A DNA stretch of 64,000 bases from Ilex aquifolium (lineage: Eukaryota; Streptophyta; Magnoliopsida; Aquifoliales; Aquifoliaceae): positions 24,503,844-24,567,843 of the forward strand of contig OX637402.1 of the NCBI GenBank assembly GCA_951799425.1, in the 5' to 3' direction. The translations under genes were made by a program, and so were the position numbers. Each line of letters starts with the position of its first letter. Within the stretch, counting starts at the first letter, position 1. A model generated the notes under the pieces. That model was not told where the DNA came from and did not search any database. It was given only the letters and a program-made list of their open reading frames with translations. This document shows, piece by piece, positions 33,904-43,530 of the stretch.

Positions 33904-34413
33904 TCTATATAATAAAGTAACTTACAATTCAAATTTGAAAAGATAAACAAAATGACTTTTACTTTTCGCGGTTCAGATCACTTTAATTCTTACTTTAAAG
34001 TTAATCTAACGGCTAATATTAACACCCTAAATTTAATAGGAAAAATAGATACATAAAGGTGTGTTTGGAGTGACTTTTTAAAAGTACTTTTAGAAATTAT
34101 TTCTCATAAGTACTTTAAAAAAAAAAAAATTGTTTGAAACCGCCCCACCACCACCACCGTCGTCGCCGTCGCCGTCGCCGCCGCCACCGTCGCCATCGCC
34201 GTCGTCACCCCCACTGCCGCCACCACGGTCATTGCCACCCACCACAACCATCACCGTCTCCTACCGCTATCACCTCTCACCCCCACTACAACCGATGCTT
34301 AAATTCATTTATCTCTCTTCTATATTTGTGATTTGATTTTGGATATGAACACAAATATATTTATTATTTACTATTTTTTATTAATCTGTGCCTTCAGGCA
34401 CAGGCAATAACTA
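33904..34413 (+). mobile_element. Helitron-like unit 3
   Basis: Starts TCTATATAATAAAGTAAC four bases after the CTAG of unit 2. Shortest (CCN)n tract, about 34140-34225. Right hairpin TGTGCCTTCAGGCACA followed by GGCAATAACTA, where unit 4 begins directly. Confidence 0.75.
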
Positions 34414-34940
34414 TCTATATAATAAAGTAGCTTACAATTCAAATTTCAAAAAATAAACAAAATGACTTTTGCTTTTCGCGGTTCAGATCGCTTTAAAATT
34501 TAATTTAAAGTTAATCTAACGGTTAATATTAACACCCTAAATTTAATAGGAAAAATAGGCCCATAAGGATGTGTTTGGAGTGACTTTTTAAAAGTACTTC
34601 TAGAAATTATTTCTTATAAGTACTTTAAAAAAAAAAAAATTGTTTGAAACCGCCCCACCACTACCACTACCGCCACCGCCACCACCACCATCGCCGCCGC
34701 CACCACCACCACCACCACCCCCCCCCACCGCCGCCGCCGCCGCCATCGCCACCACCACCACCACGGTCATTGCCACCCACCACAACCATCACCGTCTCCT
34801 ACCACCACCATCTCTCACCTCCACTACAACTAATGTTTAAATTCATTTATGTCTCTTCTATGTTTGTGATTTGAATACAAATATATTTATTGTTTACCAT
34901 TTTTTATTACTTTGTGCTTTCAGGCACAGGCAATAACTAG
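34414..34940 (+). mobile_element. Helitron-like unit 4
   Basis: Start TCTATATAATAAAGTAGC; (CCN)n tract about 34645-34770 with a C-run; right end GGCAATAACTAG followed by T. The right hairpin carries one mismatch (GTGCTTTCAGGCAC). Confidence 0.75.
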
Positions 34941-35198
34941 TATATATATATATATAAAGAAAGAAAGAATCATACCTTACCAACTTGATTCAAGGTCCAC
35001 ATTCGTTGACTAGCCTGTTGATCATAAAACTTCGAGTACATATAGCCTCATATATATAGACATTCTAGTTCTATGTATTTAAGAATTTGTTACCCTAATC
35101 ATAGATGGATTAAAAGTCTATATTTTAGGACTCTGTATTTGAATAAAAGAGATTTTTTACATCAATCATAGATAAGTTGAAAGTCCTTACGACCAATA
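34941..35198 (+). other. Tail DNA of the 28 kb element between Helitron units 4 and 5
   Basis: AT-rich sequence in the style of the tail of copy A, starting with a short (TA)n. No gene. Confidence 0.5.
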
Positions 35199-35863
35199 TC
35201 TATATAATAAAGTAGCTTACAATTCAAATCTCAAAAGATAAACAAAATGACTTTTGCTATTCGCGGTTGAGATCACTTTAAATTTTACTTTAAAGTTAAT
35301 CTAACGACTAATATTAACACCCTAAATTTAATAGGAAAACTAGGCCCCTAAGGGTGTGTTTGGAGTGACTTTTTAAAAGTACTTTTAAAAATTATTTATC
35401 ATAAGTACTTTAAAAAAAAAAAATAGTATTTGAAACCGTCTCACCACTACCTCTACCACCATCACCCCCACCACCATTACCTCTACCACCATTGTCGCCG
35501 CCGCCGCCACCACCATTATCGCCACCGCCACCACCCCCATCATCACCACCACCACCGCCATCGTCATAGCCATCGCCGTCACCATCGCCATCGCCGCCAC
35601 CACCACCATCGCCGCCGCCACCACCATCGCCATCACCACCACTGCCACCATCACCACCGCCACCGCCGTCACCATGGTCATTGCCACCCACCACAACCAT
35701 CACCGTCTCCTACCACCACCACCTCTCACTCTCACTACAACCGATGCTTAAATTCATTTATCTCTCCTCTATGTGTGTGATTTGATTTAGGATATGAATA
35801 CAAATATGTATATTGTTTACCATTTTTTATTACTCTGTGCCTTCAGGCACAGGTTATAACTAG
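35199..35863 (+). mobile_element. Helitron-like unit 5
   Basis: Complete by its ends: A before TCTATATAATAAAGTAGC, and hairpin TGTGCCTTCAGGCACA, GGTTATAA, CTAG before T. The (CCN)n tract is at about 35440-35690. It stands apart from units 1-4 by 258 bp, so it is either a separate insertion or a separated member of the cluster. Confidence 0.78.
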
Positions 35864-35959
35864 TGTTCAAATAAAATAGGATTATAAAGTCCGTATAGTT
35901 TAGGATTCTATATCTTGTTTAAAGTTCAATATGGACTATAGTTCCAATTAAAATATATG

Positions 35960-36046
<87 letters not shown>

Positions 36047-36141
36047 ATTAAATCAAATTCATTTTAAATCAAAATATAAATCGAGACCCATTTACATATT
36101 GATAAAATATTAAATATGCAAATAAGTCTCGAGGGGGCATT
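35864..36141 (+). other. End of tail copy B with a long (TA)n and the polypurine tract
   Basis: Collinear with about 28740-28965: AATCGAGACCCATTTACAT and the purine tract GAGGGGGC before the LTR. It includes about 80 bp of (TA)n at 35960-36038. Confidence 0.75.
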
Positions 36142-37174
36142 TGTAGACATTAAAAAATTAATAAATAAAAGTTTATAATTGAACTCAAATCAATTAGATA
36201 AATAAAATTGGGTTGGAACTAAATTTCATAAGCCAAAATGATATAAGCCTAAATTTAATTAAATAGGCTTGAGTTAGACCTAAATTCCACAGTCTAAATA
36301 ATACAAGCCCAAATTTAATTAACAAGGTTTGTCAAGTTAAATTAAACTGGACCTAAATTCCATAACCTAAATAATACAAGCCCAAATGCAATTAATCAGA
36401 CTTGTTAAATTAAATTAAAATGGACTTAAATTTCATAAGCCCAAATTAAACAAACATTTAAAAGGTAAAAAAGGTTGGACTTAAATTTCATAAATTAACT
36501 AAAGCCCACAAATTTATGGGTAGCCCATTACCTAAAGTCCATCTAAGGGTATTTAGGTAAAATACTTTTATATGGATAACTACTCCTACCACTATAAATA
36601 GAGGTCAGGGGAAGGGCCAAGGAGGAGGACAAGAAGAAAAGCCAAGGAGGAGGGAAGATCAAAGCTCTGCCCGAATCCATCCCAAGAGGAAAATGGAAGA
36701 TCAGCAGGGAAGCTCTGCCAGAGTCTAACCCTAGCTGAAGTCTTGCAAATCCATCTCAAGAGGAGAAAACAAACCATCAAGGTCCTTCTTCAAGAAATTC
36801 AAATCATCTTCAATCCCTTCAACATAAAGAATGGTGAGAAGATCCAACAAATCAAATATCGAATAACGAGAACTAAGTCAATCCGACCCTCATCTTCAAC
36901 AAATCCACCAAATCATCACCAAATCGAAGATTGAGGAACAAGCTGATCAAGCCCTTGTCTTCACCAAATCCACCAAAGCCAACACCAAATCAAAGATTGA
37001 GAAACACGCCGATCAGGCCCTCGTCATCATCAAATCCACCGTGAATCAGAGGACAGTGCAGTGAGAAACACGTCGAAGAGAGTCAACACCACTTTATTAA
37101 ATTAAATCAAATTGACTATTGTAATTTTGACATTACTTTTGTGTTATATTACATCACAAAATTTTGTCGTTACA
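36142..37174 (+). repeat. 3' LTR of the 28 kb element
   Basis: TGTAGACATT..TACA, 1,033 bp, TATAAATAG at 36593-36601, followed by target duplication CTGAC. Collinear with the 5' LTR except for an extra internal segment of about 130 bp and roughly ten small differences. Confidence 0.87.
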
Positions 37175-37306
37175 CTGACATTTTGCCTTTAGCTATGTTT
37201 ACAAAAGTTTATTTGAAGGGGCTATGGCTATGCTGTTTCAACTTCAGCTTCTATGCTTTTAATTAATAACGTTTCAAGTTTCAAGTTTCAAGTTTACATT
37301 CAACAG

Positions 37307-37721
37307 GAGAAGCGAAGGAGCTCATGCGGAGTTGGTCCCATTGCATTCATAGCTACTGCTCAGTCCCTCACTAATATACCACAGGCCTTGAGTTCTCCTG
37401 GTTAGTCATTTGCTTGTAGAAGTCCTCCATATACTAGGTGGCAGCGAACATCGAAAACAGCCGTGCTAGGTTTATCTATTGTTTCCCTTTTCAAAAATCT
37501 AGCCATGTAATTGGTAATTTTGATTTCACCTCAGGAAGGTTTGACTTTCATGCGCAACTGCCAGCTCCTGCCACTGCTACAGAACGTGGCGCTCTACTAA
37601 AACATGAAATCCAGAAGCGTTACAGAACGTGGCCGCTGCTACAGAACGTGCCTTGCAATGCTCTGATGATATCTTGTTAGATATTGCTTCCAAGTGTGAT
37701 GGATATGATGCATATGATCCG
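37307..37721 (+). pseudogene. PEX1: Broken PEX1 fragment: exons 9 and 10
   Basis: 37307-37400 codes [19 protein letters not shown] and [13 protein letters not shown], then a GT donor. 37535-37721 follows an AG acceptor and continues [28 protein letters not shown]. These match the end of the first AAA domain of plant PEX1 directly after the YGEYRN-type junction, in the right intron phase. A 32 bp insertion at 37621-37652, built from copies of CTACAGAACGTGG already present at about 37577, shifts the frame. Past it [19 protein letters not shown] is readable in a new frame. The exon starts exactly at the codon boundary where exon 8 of the gene at 45860-57787 stops, yet it lies 8.5 kb upstream of that gene's ATG. 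Hence a duplicated, decayed piece. Confidence 0.85.
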
Positions 37722-37872
37722 GTACCTAATTCATGCCAGACTTTACTTTAGCTTTTGATTGGAAAATTATCATTTTATTAAAATTTTAGTTATCATAGTT
37801 TTAGTTGCTTTTTTTTTTTCATTCATATATTGTTTCCATGGTTTCATTATCTGTTTTCTGTGCCACTTTATC

Positions 37873-38000
37873 CATCACTGTGGACATTGAAGCATGCTTT
37901 CTGCTCCTATGCTTATTCTAGAATCCTGGACTCTGCCTTTTCAAATCCAAATAAGTGGAAAACGTCCTACACTCTGGTAAAAGCTTTGGTTGACTTTCCA
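37873..38000 (+). pseudogene. PEX1: Probable remnant of PEX1 exon 11
   Basis: After an intron-like gap the sequence reads in pieces like the VDRAVHAA..SAF..PTLVKxDF part of plant PEX1: GTGGACATTGAAGCATGC, then GACTCTGCCTTTTCAAATCC, then AAACGTCCTACACTCTGGTA. At least two small frame changes are needed to follow it. It lies in the expected order and strand after exon 10. Weaker than exons 9-10 but in the right place. Confidence 0.4.
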
Positions 38001-39217
38001 TGGTGGTAGAATATCCTTAATGAAAACTCTGTCCAATTTCAATTCAAGTTAAAGGCAAAAGCACCTTAATGGCTAGAATGTCATCCGTTTAGCTTTTTTC
38101 TGAAAACAGTCACAGATGATGAGGCAGATGCTGCTAATCTTTCTTATGAGATCCAAGCTGATTCATGATATCCTCAAATGGGGGGTCAAGCACGCATGCT
38201 TATGTCGGCGTACATGCTTGTCTCAATTATATTTTGCTCCTCCAGAAGAATGAGTCTCGATTTCACTTCAAAGGTTTCATGATTGCAATTGAACTGCTGT
38301 AAATATTACTTCTTTTTGCTTGGAGGCTATTAGAATCTGTTAACTGCAATGAAAAGACTACCACCCAATCTTAATTTTAATAAATGATGATTATTTATCT
38401 TATTTAAACCTAAATAAAAATATAATAAAAAATTTACAATATTTGGGGTTATTAAGTGACATTAAACTTAAATAGGATGTTAGATTAGGTTATCTAAGTT
38501 CACCACTAATTTAAGTGATAATAGAAATTAAAATTATTTATCATATCTAAACATAAAATAAAAATATAAGGTAAATTTTACAATATTTAGGACATTAAAT
38601 TTACGATTAAGTTAAAAATATTAGAGGTTAAGATTAGATTATTAAGTTTACCAAGGCTAAATTACAACTAAAGTTTAGCACATTTTTTTTTTGTTATTAC
38701 TAAAATGTTACATAAGTTATATTGCCACAATTTTTTGGGTAAAATTGCCATTTTTTGGGCTTATATTTTGGGTTAAGTTAAAATTATTACAACATTTATT
38801 TTTCACGCTAAATAAATTATAACAAAGTTATCATATTTGGTACACCTTTGGTGTAAAATTAAAATAGGTAAAAAAAAATTCGGCTAATATGAAACTAATT
38901 ACATAGTTCAGGGTGTAATATGAAAAATATGATGAAAAAATTGAAAAAATATGATAATTTAGAGGTATAAGTGAAATTTATTGAACAAGCTAAAATCTGG
39001 TTTGAGCGATCAAGATTAGTTAGGGAGATTGGTTTGCAAACTTGATCATTAGGCCGATCCCAAAAAGTGATAATTTTAATCATAAAAATGGTATTCTTAA
39101 CCAAAAAAGTAATAATCTTAACCAAAGAATGATACTTACTCTTAACCAATGTAATCTTAAGCAAAAAAGTGATAATGTTAATAAAAAAAAGTGTATTTAT
39201 TTTTTTAAAATATAAGC
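38001..39217. other. Intergenic stretch, AT-rich
   Basis: No gene recognised. 38020-38300 has mixed composition and may still be decayed PEX1 locus sequence, but no further PEX1 exon was found. From 38370 on it is AT-rich. Confidence 0.4.
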
Positions 39218-39495
39218 TTACTATAATCTCAACCTTAGTTTTAATAAATGATGATGATTTAAAATCTCTTCATTTAGGGATAAAAACAATTCTGCAACTT
39301 CATCTTCTTCTTTCTCCTTCTTCTTCGTCGTTTGAGTTTTTTTTTTTTTTTAATGAATTTACTATAATCTCAATCTTAGTTTTAATAAATGATGATGATG
39401 ATTTTATAATCTCATAGGGATAAAAACAATTCTGCAACTCCATTGATATTTCTCCTTCTTCTTCCCTGTTTGAGTGGTTTTTTTTTTTTAATGAA
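39218..39495 (+). repeat. About 140 bp tandem duplication
   Basis: TAATCTCAACCTTAGTTTTA, GGGATAAAAACAATTCTGCA, a CTTCTTCTTC stretch and a T-run recur in the same order at about 39218-39355 and 39360-39495. Short open frames across it come from the CTT and AAT triplets. Confidence 0.7.
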
Positions 39496-39661
39496 AAGAC
39501 CATCTTCTTCTTCGTCTGAATTTTTTTATTTTTTTTTATAAATTTTTAAGACTCAGTGGGTAGCCGGTAAAAAGTTGTAGGATTGATCAACGGTGGAAGT
39601 TCTTCGTGAGTTGTAAACCGTTAATTTTTTTTTTCAGTACCATACCGAAAAGTGGATGTCG

Positions 39662-40640
39662 GTACTGTAGTCGAGCCGTGATATTGTTGAAGTGTTAACT
39701 TTGGACAATGGGTTTTATATCTTTGAGATTAAACATTTGGAAGCTATCACTCAAATTCTTGATGGTGGTCCTTATTTTTGTAGGGGTAAATTCATGGTTT
39801 TGAAGCAATGTCATTCAAACATTAAACTAATGAAAGTTGAATTTTCTAGCATTACAATTTGGGTCAAGCTTTTTAATGTTCCTCTTCAATTATGGATGGA
39901 AGAAGGTTTTGGCTACTAGGCAGTCTCATTAGAGAACCTTTGCAGCTTGATTCCCCCACTCTCTCTAGGAGCTGGCTTAATTTTGCAAGGATGTGTATTG
40001 AGATTGATGCATCTAAGGACATTCCAAAGTTCTTCAAAATTAAGTTGGGTGAGGTTACACATGAAATCTTAGTTGAAATCACTTGGATGCCTCGAAAATG
40101 TTCAACATGCAAATTGTTTGGTCATTCCAATGTTGGTTGCCCATTAGCTCCTAAACAAAATCCTCCTCACATTTGGGGAAAAAAGAAGTCAGTACTAGAG
40201 AGTCTTGCAGTGATGAATGATGTGATGCTCTTAAAAGCAAAATAAAAGATAAGATAGAGGTGTCTCCGGTGGAAGGCATTAGAAACATTAGCGGATGAGA
40301 AACTTCACATGTGGAGGAGAACGACAAGGTTGAAGAGTAGGAAGAAGATCTTGATAATTCCTTTGATGATGATCTTTTTGAAGGGATCTCTCATCCAAAG
40401 AGAGAAACAAGAGAAAGCTCCATTGAATGGTTCAAAATTTGACGGCTAGAAGATCCAATATCAATACCTTAAGTATTACAGAACTTCAGGAGAAGTAAAA
40501 GGCGTCTCCTTAGTACTTAGTAGGTGTTATCAAGGCTTGTGTAAATCTTAGGTGGTGGGTGTAATGTTAAATTTTGTAAAGGTTAGGTGCGAAGAGCTCC
40601 TCTTTATCAAGGTCGGCCCAACAGTATAGAAAAAAAAAGG
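39662..40640 (+). pseudogene. LINE ORF1-like remnant (DUF4283 with zinc knuckle)
   Basis: 39692-39916 codes LDNGFYIFEIKHLEAI, ILDGGPYFCRGKF and TIWVKLFNVPLQLWMEEGF, the DUF4283 core of plant L1 ORF1-type proteins. The frame then shifts near 39916. Another frame continues with SRSWLNFARMCIEIDASKDI and the zinc knuckle CSTCKLFGHSNVGC at about 40106-40140, which is the CX2CX4HX4C form. No reverse transcriptase follows. An A-run at about 40627-40636 may mark the 3' end. So it is a short or retro-copied fragment, interrupted by at least one frameshift. Confidence 0.7.
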
Positions 40641-41560
40641 GTTTTAAGGGGGCCGGTACCCTTTTTAGAAATTATAGGGCAGAAAGTACCACTTTTAAAA
40701 ACATTAGTCAAAAAGTACAAAACCCATAACAAATCTCTAAAATACCCCCTTCAGTAAAATGGAATCGATTCCTATATTTTTGCCTCTACAACCGAAACTT
40801 AAGGGATCTTATTCTCGATGTTATGATTGTTTATTCCAATTCCTCCATCTTCAACATCACAGAAAGCAGTCGCCTCAAAGGGAAGGAAAAAGTTGCAATC
40901 TGACATAGCAATCACCAAAACAAACTTCACACTATCACCCTTTTTCTAATCCAACCCCACCATTAATGTATCTGAAACCTTTCCTCTTTGAAAATCTCAA
41001 CCATCAAAAATACCAAAGACCCACGTGAGAATCCATAGAGAAAGAGAGACAGAGAAACAAAGATGGTGATGCCTGGTTTCTTGCTTCTCTCTAATTCAGA
41101 CACCCTTTCTCTCTTTGAAGTTTAAACCCATCAACAATCCCAGATAGACTCTGCATATAGTCCAGGAATAGATTTTAGAGAGAGAGAGAGAGAGATGAAG
41201 CATGTTTCCTGATTCTCTTAAGGAATTGGAATGGACAATCATAACCGAAACTTAAGGGATCCCTTAAGTTTTGTTGATTCAAAATTTCATGTTGATCGCT
41301 GAATAGGATGTGAAATCTCTTTGAATAAGTGATGAGTTTTTTGATGGGTTCACTGTGAATAAGAGGAAATATCGGTATTAGACGGTGACGACCATACCGA
41401 AATTCATTGCTGAAGAAGAAGATCGTTGTGTTTCTCTCAACGTTTTTATTTTATCTACTTTTTTTCCCTCAATTATCTTTCTACTTCTGGTGTTTGGTAC
41501 TACATGCACACCAATTGTTCGATCATTTGTCAAAAATAAAAAAACAAAGAGGCCATATAT
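40641..41560. other. Intergenic stretch
   Basis: No supported gene. Contains a (GA)n tract near 41180-41195. Open frames at 41385-41589 overlap each other and show no family features. Confidence 0.4.
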
Positions 41561-41935
41561 ATTGTGACATGCGTCATGTCAATGTATGAAGTGTGACATT
41601 GACTTGCAGTAGTGTGAATTTGGTTTGTAGCAGTGTGACATTTTTTAGTACCAGTGTGAAATTTGTCTTGTAGCACTATGACATTATCGTGCGAGGCAGC
41701 AAATCATCCTCTGAATCAGAATCATCATCTTGATTATTACATTGTGTCATTCGTCATGTCAATGTATGCAGTGTGACATTGACTTGCAGTTGTGTGACAT
41801 TGGTTTGTAGCAGTGTGAATTTGGTTTGTAACAGTGTGACATTTTTTAGTACCAGCGTGACATTGTCTTGTAGCACTGTGACATTATCGTGCAAGACAAC
41901 AAATCATCCTCCGAATCAGAATCAGCATTTTGATT
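41561..41935. repeat. About 190 bp tandem duplication built of TGTGACATT words
   Basis: Two units, about 41563-41740 and 41745-41935, each with CATGTCAATGTATG, several GTGTGACATT or GTGTGAATTTGG steps, TTGTAGCAGTGTGAC, ACATTATCGTGC and AAATCATCCTC.GAATCAG. Inside each unit the GTGTGACATT word itself is iterated about every 25-30 bp, so the repeat has two levels. Confidence 0.75.
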
Positions 41936-43245
41936 ATTACGATCATCCCCATTTGAGTCATCATCATTAACATTTATTCTCACATGAACATGATTAGCGT
42001 TAAGAGACCGTAGCGATTTTAAAAAAAAAAACATATGGACTACATATTTGATGCACTTTTTCCATTGCAACTAACTAGAATATGTTTGAAAACCCGGTTA
42101 CGGAATAGAGTGAATGACAGAGGAAGATGTTTGAATGATAGATGAATAAGTATGGAATGTTTGAATAAATGGAGTGAATAGGTAATTTAAAATTCAAAAA
42201 AGATATAACATAAAATTAGGAAACTGAATCTCTAATATAACTACCATATTTATCTCCAATTAATAAAGGAAAAGGGCAATTTAGTAAGAGAAAAAATTAC
42301 AATTCAGCAAAAGTGTACCTCTTTACCAAACATTTACACATAAATGTACTTATACACAAATGTTTTATATTGAGGTACTTTTACACAAATAAGTATGAAA
42401 GGGTGTACCTTTTCACAATTTTCCCAAAAAAAAACAAGGGTTTTAGGCCCCAAGTTTTTAGAAGGTCCCATAATTTTAGGTACATCACTAAGCCACAAAA
42501 AAAATTAAGGGAAATTTGGAGGTCGGTCCCCTTATATGGATTTGTTTGGACTTAAGTCCGTCAAGGAAACTTATTTATTATGAAATCCGTTTTTTGTCAA
42601 TTTTATCATACTATCTCTTCTCTTTAAAATTGAAATAAAACTAAAAATTAAAAACTCCTAAATCTTAGGAGTTTGACTAACATTAAAAAATTTTCTCTCT
42701 CATATCTATCTATATTCATATATAGGTTAAGAGTTTGACTAACATTTAAGTTTTCCCTCTCTCTTATCTATCTATATCCATATAACATTCAAATACAAAA
42801 AAAAAAATAGTAACATTCAAATACAAAAAAAAAAATTATCATTTGGACACAAAAAATAATACATTTAAATTTAAACACACAAAAAATAGTAACATTTAAA
42901 CATAAAAAAAATTGAAACATTCAATATTAATATTTTTAAAAAATAACAACAGTAACATGTTCAACAAAAATATTAACATGTTCAATAAAAATAATAACAT
43001 GCTTAACAAAAACTGTAACATACTTAACAATAATTATTTCTCTCAAAATCAAACGCAAAAAATAGTATCATTCAAACACAAAAAATAGTAATATTCAAAA
43101 AAAAAAAAATAGTAACATTGAATATTAATATTTAGTAAAATAATAGTAGTAACATACTCAACAATAATAGTAACACGAACAGTAACATACTCAACAAAAT
43201 CAGTAATATGAACAGTAACATAATAAAAAAAAATTAGTAACATGA
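41936..43245. other. AT-rich intergenic stretch, possible TIR element
   Basis: Simple sequence with iterated AACATTCAAATACAAAAA and TAACATGTTCAA words at 42780-43240. AAGGGAAATTTGGAGGTC at about 42508 and the complement of a similar word near 43700-43725 (AAGGAAATTTATAAGGGGC) could be ends of an old inverted-repeat element of about 1.2 kb. Weak. Confidence 0.3.
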
Positions 43246-43482
43246 ATTTGAATATATATATATATATATATATATTCGGCTACCACTTTCCTCACCATAG
43301 CACTGCCACCATCGCACCATCGTCACCTCTCGAGCAACGCCAACCATCACGTTGTCATCACCTTCACAACAACGCTCACCACCACACAAAAACTCATTCA
43401 AGTTCCACTCTGATAGCTCATTTTTACTCCACACCACCGCCACCATTATACTTGCATTATCTCCATAACAACCCAGTGTGTC

Positions 43483-43523
<41 letters not shown>

Positions 43524-43530
43524 CGCTTTG
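43246..43530. repeat. Microsatellites (TA)n and (GA)n
   Basis: (TA)n at about 43251-43274 and again at 43482-43500, followed directly by (GA)n at 43501-43522. The C/A-rich DNA between gives open frames on both strands that I do not call genes. Confidence 0.7.

Larger units (their letters stand above)
9076..37179 (+). mobile_element. Very large non-autonomous LTR retroelement (Ty3/gypsy-type gag and protease only)
   Basis: The element spans 9081-37174 with target duplication CTGAC at 9076-9080 and 37175-37179. In order: 5' LTR, gag reading region, nested minus-strand gypsy element, protease reading region, minisatellite-rich tail, partial LTR, second tail copy holding Helitrons, purine-rich tract (36131-36137), 3' LTR. 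No reverse transcriptase, RNase H or integrase was recognised, so it would have needed enzymes from another element. Total 28.1 kb; without the nested gypsy element and Helitrons about 16 kb. The outer LTRs differ by roughly one percent over their shared part plus one segment of about 130 bp, so it is older than its nested guest. It is broken by insertion. Its site lies about 130 bp before the broken PEX1 exon 9. Confidence 0.85.

Noticed and set aside
32590-35780. Long proline-, histidine- and glycine-rich open frames on both strands
   Set aside because: They follow from (CCN)n/(NGG)n triplet composition, which leaves several frames open at once; they stop at the edges of the tract.
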